Shown: in pieces, positions 24,121 to 35,994 of the stretch | Layout of the letters: each line of letters begins with the position of its first letter | Numbering within the stretch: the first letter of the stretch is position 1 | Source: Sepioteuthis lessoniana | Lineage: Eukaryota; Mollusca; Cephalopoda; Myopsida; Loliginidae | Reading direction: 5' to 3' | Length of the DNA: 64,000 bases | NCBI GenBank assembly: GCA_963585895.1 | Contig: OY757934.1 | Location: forward strand, 34,145,268 to 34,209,267 | Program-made: the position numbers and the translations under genes | Notes under the pieces: model-generated | Told to the model about the DNA's origin: nothing | Database searches by the model: none | What the model saw: only the letters and a program-made list of their open reading frames with translations

Positions 24121-24545
24121 ACTTACTATAGTTTAACACTTATACCTGGTTATGATAACGGGAATAAGAACACTCTAACCGTGTGGATTAAAATTAAGCG
24201 TTCAGTTCGAAGTTCTGTGCAGGTTCACGAGTTCAACACGAAACATCTGAAGAAAGCCGAAGGATGCATTGTTTGAAACGTTGTGAATATAACAATGAAG
24301 ACACTAAATGATAAAGTCCGAATAGACTAAATGATAAAAGCGATGTCTGTATTTTCACAAACGGCTTTTAAAAAATGATTTGGTGTCTGCGATTTGGAAA
24401 GAAGTCATTCTTTTGAGGATCTACCATCCAAGAAGGAAAATTTTTAAATCGATGCCGACATCAGCCAAGAAGATGAAAATCTAAAATATTGAACCAATAT
24501 GATAGACGGGTCAATGCATTAACTGACAGAAAAAATTGCCATATC

Positions 24546-24830
24546 TTATTTTTTTATTCTTTTATGTCACGTTGGGTCTACTTTACATCATACTAAAAGT
24601 TGGACAAGATTGTAGTATGGGAAAGTTTCTAATTTCGAAGTTGAACCTTTTCGACTTACAAGTCATTTTCCATTACGTTTTAAAATACAAACTCGGTCAG
24701 TTTTCATGATAAACCAATAAATCTTGCCTTTTTACCCATGTTTTCAGAGTCAATCTTTCACATGAAATGGCTGTCAGTGATGTTGAATCTCCCCTTATAC
24801 CATATCTAAGGTTACCCTTACCCCACCCCG
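24546..24830 (+). repeat. Left terminal inverted repeat of the 4.4-kb element
   Basis: It begins near a T-rich run followed by TTTTATGTCACGTTGGGTCT and ends near CTAAGGTTACCC. The same sequence is found inverted at 28681-28966 with scattered substitutions. About 35 bp separate it from the stop codon of the Cys-rich reading frame at 24865. Confidence 0.85.
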
Positions 24831-24864
24831 ATTCATATAAGTCATAATGTTTTTTCAAAGTTGC

Positions 24865-25395
24865 TCACACTTCCTCCTCCTCCTCCTCCTCCTCCTCCTC
24901 ATCGTTTATGACTGGAGCATTTTTCATATTGTCAAAGTTGCCATCTTGGCAATGTTCACATGCACTGGTACATGCTAGTCTATGCCTTCTGTAGGTGCAC
25001 CTTAGGGTATTACATCCTTCCAAACAGTTGCAGTGAATCATCTGAAACAGTTCATCTGGAGCAGGACTTTTGTCTGTCATCACTGGAACAAGTTTGTCCC
25101 CTTCTACCTTCCATCCCCACTCAGATGGTGCCATTTCATCACTACACCCCATCCACTCCATAACCTGGTGGTAAGTACGCAGAGAATGAAATCTACAGGC
25201 AGAGGCGGTTGGAGGGAGTCGTTCTGGCGTGACGAACATCTTTGCTCTTGCAACTTTCTTGCAGAGCATATTGTATCTAATTGGCGCCAGTGAGTCCTTC
25301 TAATCTCCATTGAATAGTGCTATCATTGCCTTAGAACCATTGGTTTCCACAACATCTTGCGTTTGCTTTGGTCGAGAGAATGCTTTTGAACAGTC
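24865..25395 (-). pseudogene. Cys-rich C-terminal remnant of the TIR-element protein
   Basis: The open part is 134 aa from 25269 to 24865. It has PERLPPTASACRFHSLRTYH (residues 15-34), WGWKVEGDKLVPVMTD (51-66), then a cysteine cluster at residues 80, 82, 86, 91, 100, 104 and 107. A tyrosine (93) sits where an eighth cysteine would be expected from the pattern. The end is an acidic run of about ten glutamates encoded by a CTC/GAG microsatellite at 24871-24900. The gap between this frame and the nuclease segment holds a frameshift near 25.3 kb. The cluster is consistent with a zinc-binding Cys8 module. Confidence 0.65.
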
Positions 25396-25397
25396 TT

Positions 25398-26302
25398 TCA
25401 TTGTTTTTTCTCTTTTGATGATTCGTGGAACCCCGACTTCTTTCCAATCCCGAACACCCTGGACACCGAATCACATCCTGTAAAGACATGCAGAAACAAT
25501 AGGTCATTGCAAACTGCTTCACAAAGCACCTGTTTGAGAACCTGGATATTATAGACGTAGGATTTCACCTTGTCAGAGCGGGAATAGAGTGCAGTATATT
25601 TATATATATATACATCTGTATGAAACAACAAAAAAATAAGAAGATCTGTGTCTTCTCCAATAAAGTTTGACGGTCTGAAAGCAGACATACTGATGGCTGC
25701 CTTTGCAATCTCAACGTCAGTATATCCTTCTGCTTGAATAAAATCATATCCTTTCTGCTTCATTCGTTCCATGATCAGCAGAATCAGTGCCTGTTTGTTT
25801 GCCCCAGTTGACAAGAAGTCGTCCTTTTTCCCAGAAAATATTGTCGCCTCGGTAATGTTCGCTTTGCTTACATTCAACTTTCGACTTCGCCTCTGATGCG
25901 CACAGTCCTTTATACTTTGTCCAACCTCATAACCATCAAACACCACAGTCGTTCTTCCATAATTTTCGACAGTGAATGAGGCATAATCGTCAGCAATCGT
26001 ACTGTAGGTGCTCCCCTCCTTCCATTTCAGACGGTGAAGAAAAGATCCTCCGTCTAGTAGGTTGTGCTCTGTGACTGGAACAGTTTGCTGCACACCACTG
26101 TCTGATTTTGTTTTAACATAGTTTCTGATTGCTTCTTCGAGTTGCGATTTGTCCGCAAGAGGCCTTTTCCCTCAAACATAGACATCGAGTATAGACACAG
26201 TTCATAGGACATGATATCATCTAGCCGAAGATTTCCCGTCTGAGAGACTACAAGAAACCTCTGAAACAGGAGTGCTGGGTCAATGCTACGATCTGCTGAC
26301 AC
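25398..26302 (-). pseudogene. FEN1/XPG-like nuclease domain remnant of the TIR-element protein
   Basis: Two overlapping frames: 26302-26054 (82 aa, with IDPALLFQRFLVVSQ) and 26093-25398 (231 aa). In the 231-aa segment, VVFDGYE (residues 50-56), FIQAEGYTDVEIA (118-130), GEDTDLLIF (147-155) and TGCDSVSRVFGIGKK (205-219) match in order and spacing the acidic metal-binding positions and the helix-three-turn-helix glycine loop of FEN1/XPG-type structure-specific nucleases. The middle acidic site reads AEGYTDV where AEGDADV would be typical. Lysine/arginine-rich KDCAHQRRSRK follows the first aspartate, as in FEN1. The role in transposition is inferred only. Confidence 0.7.
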
Positions 26303-26304
26303 TT

Positions 26305-27070
26305 TTACATTCTTCTGGATGCTAGAGTCTTTGCATTCAAACTCCGTTTGTGAGAGTAGGAAAACACCGATTTTCCGTCTATCTCTTGTATAATGTCTCT
26401 TCCGATTTCGAAGAGGTCCTGCACATTGACGCCTTCGTTGGCATTAATTCCTGAGATGATATGGCGTAACGATTCATCAGTTGAAAACGGTGTAAGAGTG
26501 TCATCTCTTTTCAACCGAGAGGCAGACAACTCCTTATGTTGTTCACTTGTTATGTAACTTCTTTCGGTAAGATCTTGCATGGTGTAAAGGTTGTAAAGGG
26601 ATGACACAGTGGATGACATGGCCCAAACTGTTCTCTGGTGCTTGGACATCCCACTCCCTCGCGTCAACCCGCCTTGCCTTTTGAGTGAGCGCATTAGTGT
26701 CTGCTCGATCACAAGATTAGCAAAGACCAGCCCAGTATTGGCTGCCGCGTCGGATTACGTGAAACCCAGAGTGGAACTTCTGATGTACTTCTGGATTGTC
26801 GTTTTTCAAGGCCTACATCTTCTCGAGATATAGACGAGCCGACTTCAAATAATCCGGATGGCCAGCGGCCGCGAATATTGGCAGGCAAGCTAAGACAGCA
26901 CTGAAATGCATTTCCCATGACCCCATTCGATCAGCTGAAACAAGTGCCCTAGCTATACTTACCATGTGCTGATAGTTTATCCATAGTTTGCTGGTTTGGG
27001 ATGTCCTTGCCAGTTCATCTTTTTCTCAGTTAAAGAGTTGTGAATTCTGTCTATGCAATATGATTCCAAC
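26305..27070 (-). pseudogene. Middle remnant of the TIR-element protein
   Basis: Frame-shifted continuation of the same protein. Readable stretches are ALVSADRMGSWEMHFSAVLA (near 26.9 kb), AAAGHPDYLKSARLYLE (near 26.84 kb), GSQYWAGL (near 26.73 kb), then a 135-aa open frame from 26712 to 26305 with VIEQTLMRSLKRQGGLTRGS and YITSEQHKEL. These follow the order of the intact family as I remember it. At least two frameshifts separate it from the neighbouring segments. The function of this region is unknown. Confidence 0.6.
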
Positions 27071-27072
27071 AA

Positions 27073-28531
27073 TCAATCTAAATCAAACTCACCAGTCTCC
27101 ATCAACATGTACAATCGCTCAAGTTCCTCCTCGTGGTCCTGAAAACCAGGTTCATCCTCCATAAGCTTGGCAACAATCTGACTTGTGAGACACTGATCCA
27201 CTAGTAGGTGGCCACGAAATACTCGTTGCACTGCCTTTCCGTTCATAATGTGTACGACGGCATTTTCACGATATACTGTCTCCATGATCTCATTGAGTCC
27301 GGAGCCATCTATCAAAGTCCCAATGGCACCCAACACATTCATGAGGGTATGGAAGGTGCTAAGCAACAGTATCACATCGCTAATTGGACTATCATCTGTA
27401 ACAGCGTTCACGATTTCAGACGCCTTCCAAAATAGCGGTTGATCAAAAGTTATGATAGTCGGCATGTTGTGTTTTGACGATAGATTGCATAGGTAATCTA
27501 GGGTTGACAAGATACAGATTTTATCTCCTGGGTTCATGTCTATCATTGCGAGAAATTGTTCCACTTTGCGATCACAGACATCAGATGTGTATGGGACCGA
27601 AAGAAATTCTAAACAACGGTTGACATGCTTTGAAAAGCGATAATCTATAATGTCGGTCTTCGTCATTTGGACAAGTTTCAAGTCGGCCGTCTTTTGTTGT
27701 GGTATACCATGACTAACTTGCTTCCCTGGTGTGATGGCTGCGATCATTCCCATCCCATGGAAGGTACACTTTCTGTCTAATGTTATACTGCTATGATCCA
27801 CGTTGTCTTCTGCAAACAACAGGGACTGACCAAGAATGTCCACGTCACAGCCTAACTCATCTGGAGCAAGTGAAGATGCCGCGTTCATTTCAAACATTTA
27901 TACCTCTGGATATGATGAAGCAAATCCCATGGTTGAAAGACTATCAATCAAGAATCGTGATCTATACAAGTGGTGAATTTGCACCGCGACATCAAACTGT
28001 AGAGATGCAATAACAGCTCTTAGGAGGTGCCCGTGATGTAATAGTTATCGTCATAGGATTTGGACACGACGATACGAGTTCAAATCCTGGACGAGACTGA
28101 TTGCATTTCACATAGCACTAATACCCTTGGGAAAGGTATGAATCCGATTATTCTCACTCCAGCTATGGGTAAATAGTAGGACAGACTAGGTTCTTCAGCC
28201 TTGGTGAGGCAACTAGTCTAGGAGAAGGAAAACTCTGAATTCAAACCTGTTAAACTCCGCTTCAAAATTGACCTTGTGTCATATCCTGCCCGAGTGGAGG
28301 GGTTGGTAAATATGATATGATAACAGTTCTTAGGCGCACTACTTAAACGACTGCTTGTCCGATGCCAGCAACCTTTCTGGACATGTCCTTTCCAACAAAC
28401 AGATGTTGCAACAAGAACTGCAAACTTGCTGGGATAAAATCTAATGCGGCTGCTAGTTTCAGTTCGGCGGTTGTTGGATACGTATCCTCTATTGGTGCAA
28501 CTGTTGTCTTAATCTCAGTTTTGGTGAGTGC
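27073..28531 (-). pseudogene. N-terminal remnant of the TIR-element protein, split by SINE A3
   Basis: On the minus strand a frame from about 28531 to 28335 (ending ...GKDMSRKVAGIGQAVV, then a stop) is followed by the SINE at 28025-28320. The frame resumes at about 28010 with ...SRFLIDSLSTMGF, meets a stop, and runs as 274 aa from 27897 to 27073. That part includes the blocks TFHGMGMIAAITPGK, TFDQPLFWKA, TFHTLMNVLGAIGTLIDG and GKAVQRVFRGHLLVDQCL. I recall similar blocks in large multicopy uncharacterized proteins of cnidarians and molluscs. No catalytic motif was recognised in this portion. At least two in-frame stops plus the SINE make it non-functional. The upstream 300-400 residues expected of the family are absent. 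Confidence 0.65.
28025..28320 (+). mobile_element. SINE A3 (tRNA-derived), inserted in the TIR element
   Basis: Head GGTGCCCGTGATGTAATAGT is A-box-like and ACGAGTTCAAATCC is B-box-like. The central block is ATACCCTTGGGAAAGGTATG and the tail ends GAGGGGTTGGTAAATATGAT. Target duplication: TAACAGCTCTTAGG at 28011-28024 and TAACAGTTCTTAGG at 28321-28334 (one mismatch). It interrupts the transposon gene, so it is younger than the transposon. Confidence 0.9.
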
Positions 28532-28538
28532 AACACTA

Positions 28539-28662
28539 CAGGGTGGGCCAAAAAAGCAGAACATCCTCCTCTTATCTCCAAAGGGGAAGGTTTTAATAGC
28601 AAATGCACATCATATAACCTGGGATCCATACCGAAATTGCTGAACGTTTATGGCCCACTCTG
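28539..28662. mobile_element. 124-bp mariner-type MITE
   Basis: Inverted ends CAGGGTGGGCCA and TGGCCCACTCTG with a TA dinucleotide on each side (28537-28538, 28663-28664), as expected for Tc1/mariner target duplication. No coding capacity. It lies in the gene remnant just inside the right TIR of the 4.4-kb element. Confidence 0.7.
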
Positions 28663-28680
28663 TAGAAGTGGCTAACGGAA

Positions 28681-28966
28681 GGGGCTGGGGTAACCTTAGA
28701 TATGGTATAAGGGGTGATTCAACATCATTGGCAACCATTTCATGTGAAAGATTGACTCTGAAAACATGGGTAGAAATGCAAGATTTATTGGTTTATCATG
28801 AAAACTGACCGAGTTAGTGTTTTAAAACGTAATGGAAAATGACTTGTAAGTCGAAAAGGTTCAACTTCGAAATTAGAAACTTTTCCATACTACAATCTTG
28901 TCCGACTTTTTGTATGATTTAGAGTAGACCCAACGTGACATAAAACCACAAAAAAAAAAAAAAAAG
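28681..28966 (-). repeat. Right terminal inverted repeat of the 4.4-kb element
   Basis: Reverse complement of 24546-24830. Shared blocks include GACATAAAA, TAAAACGTAATGGAAAATGA and GGTTTATCATGAAAACTGAC. It is followed by a poly(A) run at 28950-28965, which blurs the outer border. Confidence 0.85.
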
Positions 28967-29299
28967 TGGGAATTAATTATTCATTAATTATTAATTATCC
29001 GGTATAGACAAAGGAGTCAAATAATTAATATTGCATACAAGTGACAAAAAATTGAATTAGGTTGAAGAATTCAACAGACTAGTTTTATGACACTGTAGCG
29101 ACTGTGCAAAGACTCTAAACACTAAAAACTAGAGATGAAATTAGTTTTGTCATCATTTTTGGGTCAGAATGGCACCCTGACAATTGGATGAGCGTTTTCA
29201 TTCAAATATTTAACTGAAAACTATTTTGAGATCCATTATCTGAAGCCTTGTCAGATATTTAAATGCAACACATTTAGCTCGCATAAAAATTTGCGACGA

Positions 29300-30905
29300 G
29301 TGAATTGCTGTAGAAATGATACACCCCGAATGACGTCACGATATCATTATTCATACAAATGCCAACGTTATTTACTCACAGTTCAACACATAAATTCATT
29401 CTTTCAAACATACACTCCTCGAATGATGTCACTTCATCATTCTTCATACAAACACCAACATTATTTACTAACTGTTCGACACAAAATTTATTCTTTCAAA
29501 CATACAGTCCTCGAATGATGTCACGATATCATTATTCATACAAACATCAACATTATTTACTAACTGTTCAACACATAAATTTATTCTTTCAAACATATAG
29601 TCCTCGAATGATGTCACGATATCATTATTCATACAAACATCAACATTATTTCCTAACTGTTCAACACATAAATTTATTCTTTCAAACATACACTCCTCGA
29701 ATGATCTGATTTCATCATTCTTCATACAAACACCAATATTTTTTACTAACTGTTCAACACATAAATTCGTTCTTTCAAACGTACACTCCTCGAAATATGT
29801 CACTTTATCATTATTCATGCAAACACCAACATTTATTTACTAACAGTTCAACACATAAATTTATTCTTTCACACATACACTCCACGAATGATGTCACTTC
29901 ATCATTATTCATACAGACACCAACATTATTTACTAACAATTGAACACATAAATTTATTGTTTCAAACATAAACTCCTCGAATGATGTCATTTCATCATTC
30001 TTCATACAAACAGCAACATTATTTACTAACTGTTCGACACAAAATTTATTCTATCAAACATACACTCCTCGAATGATGTCACTTCATAATTCTTCATACA
30101 AATATCAACATTATTTACTAACTGTTCAACACATAAATATATTCTTTCAAACATACACTCCTCAAATGATATCACGATATCATTATTCATACAAACACCA
30201 AGATTATTTACTAACTGTTCAGCACATGAATTTATTCTTTCAAACATACACTCCTCGAATGATGTCACTTCATCATTCTTCATACAAACACCAACATTAT
30301 TTACTAACTGTTCAACACATAAATTTATTCTTTCAAACATACACTCCTCGAAATATGTCACTTTATCATTATTCATACAAACACCAACATTTATTTACTA
30401 ACAGTTCAACACATAAATTTATTCTTTCACACATACACTCCGCGAATGATGTCATTTCATCATTCTTCATACAAACAGCAACATTATTTACTAACAATTG
30501 AACACATAAATTTATTGTTTCAAACATACACTCCTCAAATGATATCACGATATCATTATTCATACAAACATCAATATTATTTACTAGCTGTTCAACACAT
30601 AAATTTATTCTTTCAAAAAAAAACTCCTCGAAAGATGTCACTTCATCATTATTCATACAAACATCAACATTATTTACTAACAGTCCAACACATAAATTTA
30701 TTCTTTCAAACATATACTCCTCGAATGATGTCACTTCATCTTTAGTCATACAAATACTAACATTATTTATTAACTTTTTATCAGGTAAACTTATTCTTTT
30801 AAACGCACACTCCACGAATGTTGTAACTTCCACATTATTAATACAAGCACCAACATTATTTACAAACTGTTCAACACATAAATTTACTCATTCAAACATA
30901 CACTT
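29300..30905. repeat. 93-bp minisatellite, about 17 units, with 558-bp higher-order repeat
   Basis: Unit core: CATTCTTCATACAAACACCA, ACATTATTTACTAACTGTTC, AACACATAAATTTATTCTTT, CAAACATACACTCCTCGAAT, GATGTCACTT. Because 93 = 31 codons, frames stay open across units on both strands (up to 154 aa on the minus strand, unit MNNDEVTSFEECMFERINLC...). Stops and one-base insertions break them. Marker variants recur exactly 558 bp (six units) apart: CGAAATATGTCAC at 29791/30349 and CTAACAATTG at 29933/30491. Confidence 0.93.
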
Positions 30906-31381
30906 CACCAGGCGACCCTTTAAAAATTCAGCTATTTACTATCATATAACTTATATGTACACTCTTTTCATAATTTTTTTAAGCTGTTATGCCTTTTTGT
31001 CTACCTAATTTATCATTAGTATATTCAGACATTACTTCCAATACTTCAACTATCATTTGCGTAAATATTTATCAAAAATCCATAGCTATTTTGAATTGTT
31101 ATACGTTGACAACTAAATCTCAACTATTATTATTTGTAGCTAATTTACTGGAATTTTATCTTCATTCTGATTATATTTCTATGTATACATGTTCAGCATC
31201 GCCCATAAATACCAACACCCCATCAGTTTTAAAACTAAATTTTAATTTATTTTTTCAGTAATTTATCCTTTCCATTGAAACATTTTACTATATACACGCG
31301 CACACACACACATAGACACAGACACACACATATATATGTATAATAAAAATAAGAGGAAAAGTGAATAAAACAAACACTTAC

Positions 31382-31518
31382 AATGGGTTTAGTGGTAATA
31401 TTTCGTTCTTTATTCATGGAATAATTTCTTCAAGATCTGAAGTAGATTTTCTGTGAATAAAGAACGAAATATTACAACTTCATGAATAAAGAACGGAACA
31501 TTACTACTAAATCCGTTT
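31382..31518. repeat. Inverted repeat with an extra internal copy
   Basis: Arm 31382-31418 (AATGGGTTTAGTGGTAATAT, TTCGTTCTTTATTCATG) is inverted at 31481-31518. A partial third copy, GAATAAAGAACGAAATATTAC-like, lies at 31454-31475. Confidence 0.85.
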
Positions 31519-31584
31519 TAAGTTTTTGATTTATCCTCTTTTCCACTTATTTTTATCATCTTCTCAGATTCACCAAAATCTACC

Positions 31585-32877
<1,293 letters not shown>

Positions 32878-33107
32878 TTTGTTTATTTGTTGATTAATGG
32901 CATTTAAACCTTCTCGGGTTATTTAATGCCAAATCCATCCTTCTAGAAGAACAGTAGGGGTACTATTTAACCCATACCTGGCAGGGAAAGGGGGTTAATA
33001 CATTTCCCAGCAGTATTCTAGTTGCACTATTACAGTGCGACTAGAATTCAAACTCACTCACTAAGATTCCGCAGTCCATCGTTTTAACCATTAAACCACG
33101 AGGGCAC
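32878..33107 (-). mobile_element. SINE C2
   Basis: Complete minus-strand copy: head near 33107 (GGTGCCCTCGTGGTTTAATG), central block and tail GGCATTAAATAACCCGAGAA at the low-coordinate end. Confidence 0.88.
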
Positions 33108-33256
33108 CAGAATTAAGAAGTTGATTTTTAAAAAATTGCAATCATGGATGTTTTATTTTAAAATGCAAACCAGTCATAGAAGAATAGTGACTAATTACTT
33201 AAATACACAAATTCTAAATTCAATTCTTACTTTGTACACAAAAATTAATCGTACAT

Positions 33257-33318
33257 GTAGTAGTAGTAGTAGTATTAGAAGAAGAAGAAGAAGAAGAAGA
33301 AGAAGAAGAAGAAGAAGA
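33257..33318 (+). repeat. (TAG)n then (AAG)n array
   Basis: About six TAG units pass into about 13 AAG units and border the 5' end of the LINE fragment at 33336. Confidence 0.9.
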
Positions 33319-33335
33319 AACCGAAATGAACATTA

Positions 33336-34282
33336 GAGATAGAAACAGAAATAGAGGAATACAGAGGAATACATACCTATACTTGATGAAATGAGTAAAA
33401 GTGTCAAATAGAAAACTAGAAAGACAAGAAAAATTAAAAGAAAATATAAAATCCATTGATAAAACACCGATAAGAAAAAAAAAATCTAAAGCAAAAATCC
33501 AACTAAAACGAACAAAATTCTTTTGACACAACAAAATATTTCAAGATGATCAAAAAATTGTATCGAGAAATAGGAAAAGAGACAATAAGTGTAAAACAAA
33601 CACCTCGTGATTGAATAATTGAAAAAATTTTGGAGTAATATGTGGAGTCATAAGAAATCATATAAGAAAAAAGCAAAAGTGGATGGAAAATATAAAAGAC
33701 ACTTATAAAAATAATGAACCACAAATGTACGAAGATATTCCAACGGAAGAGATTATATATACACTTAGATGCACACGTAAATGGAAGTCCCCTGTAATTG
33801 ATAAAATAACAAACTTTTGGTTCCACCATCTATGCTCTAAACATCATCTGACAAAGAAACTTATTTCATAAATCATTAAAGAACCCGAAAAAATGTCTAA
33901 TTGGCTCATAGAAGGCGTAATATACCGACAACTAAAAACGAAAAACACAACAAATGCAAAAAACAACCGACGAATCACATAACTTCCCACAACATGTAAA
34001 ATGATAATATCGATTCTAAAGGAGAGAATATTCAAATTCATAGAATGTAAGGCCGTCTTTCCTTCAGAAGAAAAAGAATGCAAAAAAGAATTATATGGCA
34101 GCAAAGATCAGCTCCTCATACACGATGATCATGAAGAATTGTCGATCCAAACTAATAAAATCTTTGTATGGCTTGGATTGACTACAAAAAATGTTTTTGA
34201 CTCGACGAATGGATTCTTAAAGTTCTAAACACTTTGAAAATATTCCTAAAATACTATATAGAAAGGTGGTATATTAACCTCG
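33336..34282 (+). mobile_element. R4/Dong-like LINE fragment, start of the reverse transcriptase domain
   Basis: Frames contain MENIKDTYKNNEPQMYEDIP and TLRCTRKWKSPVIDKITNFW (33683-33871). A region reading ITxLPTTxKMIISILKERIF follows near 33.97-34.04 kb, typical of the N-terminal RT segment of non-LTR elements, then YGSKDQLLIHDDHE. The segment that should carry RT motif A reads VWLGLTTKNVFDS, so the catalytic Asp is not intact. It ends in (GAA)n at 34283. Several stops and frameshifts. Confidence 0.7.
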
Positions 34283-34317
34283 GATCCAGAAGAAGAAGAA
34301 GAAGAAGAAGAAGAAGT
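34283..34317 (+). repeat. (GAA)n array at LINE end
   Basis: Nine AGA/GAA units directly after the LINE fragment, mirroring the AAG array at its 5' border. A T-rich run follows. Confidence 0.9.
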
Positions 34318-34568
34318 TTTTTTGTTTTTTTTAAACCGCAATGAAAATTTAGATATTGTATCATGTTAGTATTTAGAACTCGTTACACTCACTAGTAAAC
34401 TTATAACTAACTATGACAATGTCAGTAAGCAATTTCAAAAGTTCTGTGAAGGGATCAGTTATCAACCAGAAGATATGGAAAAAAGTCAGTGAAAAACATT
34501 GGCGTTACGGTACAATTTGAAACTTTATAAAGGCAAAAGACAATAATTTACATTTTGGTGGTGGTGGT

Positions 34569-34587
34569 GTGTATGTATGTATGTATG

Positions 34588-34618
<31 letters not shown>
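34569..34618. repeat. (GTAT)n(AT)n(GT)n tract
   Basis: Three repeat types in succession. Confidence 0.88.
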
Positions 34619-35189
34619 ACTAAAGTTCACATGATACAAATTTCATTGTTCTTACTGACATTTGCCTGATTGTTTCAGTGTTTAACTTTTCATGATTGAT
34701 TGGTTTTTCCTTATCTTTTGCTTTTTTTTGGTGAACTTTGAGAATATTTCCGTCGACAATGAACAAATCAGATAAAGTTCCTTTCTGTAACTTCCATAAT
34801 TAGGTAAAATAATCTCGCAGGATGTACTTTGTTGGCCTATATTCAAGTAACTTCATTTTCTATGCTTTTTTTGTGCAACTAGACGACTCTTTAGCTCTTC
34901 GGGTGACCGTTATAGCATCATTTCATGATATTAAAGCTTTTTTTCTTCTTTAAGAGTGGAAGGTTTTATTTAATATTTCATAGTTGTAGTCGTCGAACTT
35001 TGGTAGATTTGAATCCTTAAAAATGACGTTTACGGTAAATAAAGATTCTACAAAATTATAAATCGGTCATGAATCGGACCGGAAATTACTTTATTCTCTA
35101 AATTAAAGCATTTCAATTTCATAAGTATAATGGTAAAATAAAAATCTCATTATGAAGTGGAATTTTTCTTAGGTCACACAGAGAGAGAT

Positions 35190-35392
35190 AGGTTTGGTTA
35201 GGTTTCTTTGTTTAATGGCATATCAACCTTTGTTGGTTATTTAATGCCAAATCTATTCTCCTAGAAGAAGAATAGTGGTACTATTTAACCCATAGCTGGG
35301 AGGATAAGGGGGTTCATACCTTTCCCAAGGGTATTTGCCCGAAAGTGAACGTAATAGCGCGACTGGAGTACGAACTCACGTACTACAATTCT
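35190..35392 (-). mobile_element. SINE C3, head truncated
   Basis: Minus-strand copy lacking the A-box end. The duplicated target CACAGAGAGAGA at 35178-35189 and 35393-35404 brackets the body. The right duplicate runs into a long (GA)n array, the left does not. Confidence 0.85.

Positions 35393-35437
<45 letters not shown>
35393..35437. repeat. (GA)n at the target duplication of SINE C3
   Basis: About 21 GA units growing out of the right copy of CACAGAGAGAGA. Confidence 0.92.
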
Positions 35438-35440
<3 letters not shown>

Positions 35441-35555
35441 CGCGTGTATATATATGAACATTTAAGTTATACATAGATAAAAAAATTTGCTTGCTATATA
35501 TTTTTACAATTTTGTTACACTTATACTCTTGTTTTATTTATTTATCTATTTATTT

Positions 35556-35803
35556 CTTCTGGCCGTTCTCAATAATGCTGTCGTTTGGATGGTCTCCACC
35601 CGTCCGCCAACTTCCAAGTCCTCCAGTCCCTTTAGTAATCATTTAGTTACTGTTCCAAACGCTCTAATTACAGTTGGTATAATTGTCACCCGCATGTTCC
35701 ACAGTTTTTTTCAATTCTCTAGCAAGGTCGAGGTACTTATCCTTCTTTTCACATTCTTTCAGTTTTATTCTGTGGTCAGCTGGGACAGCAAAGTCGACAA
35801 TTC
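35556..35803 (-). mobile_element. R4/Dong-like LINE 3' fragment on the minus strand
   Basis: On the minus strand it reads IVDFAVPADHRIKLKECEKK and DKYLDLARELKK, then the C-terminal GLEDLEVGGRVETIQTTALL region. The 5' end stops at the VDFAV block, where the long trinucleotide array begins. The RT and the PD motif are absent. Confidence 0.75.

Positions 35804-35994
<191 letters not shown>

Larger units (their letters stand above)
24546..28966 (-). mobile_element. 4.4-kb TIR DNA transposon with FEN1/XPG-like nuclease gene (candidate Academ superfamily), decayed
   Basis: The two ends are long inverted copies of each other (24546-24830 and 28681-28966, about 280 bp, mostly identical when one is reverse-complemented). 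Everything between them on the minus strand is a broken reading frame for one large protein, interrupted by a 296-bp SINE and a 124-bp MITE. The protein contains a FEN1/XPG-like nuclease core and a Cys-rich C-terminal motif. From recalled knowledge, Academ is the animal DNA-transposon superfamily whose proteins can carry an XPG nuclease and a Cys8 motif, so it is the best family guess. The exact outer ends and the target duplication could not be fixed because both ends run into A/T-rich sequence. The N-terminal part of the gene seems to be missing next to the 28.7-kb TIR, so this copy is unlikely to be autonomous. Confidence 0.7.

Noticed and set aside
24871-24900. Functional acidic tail
   Set aside because: The glutamate run is a CTC microsatellite at the end of a broken gene, so its length is probably drift.
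29300-30905. CRISPR array
   Set aside because: The whole 93-bp unit is repeated without unique spacers, and the sequence is plainly animal.
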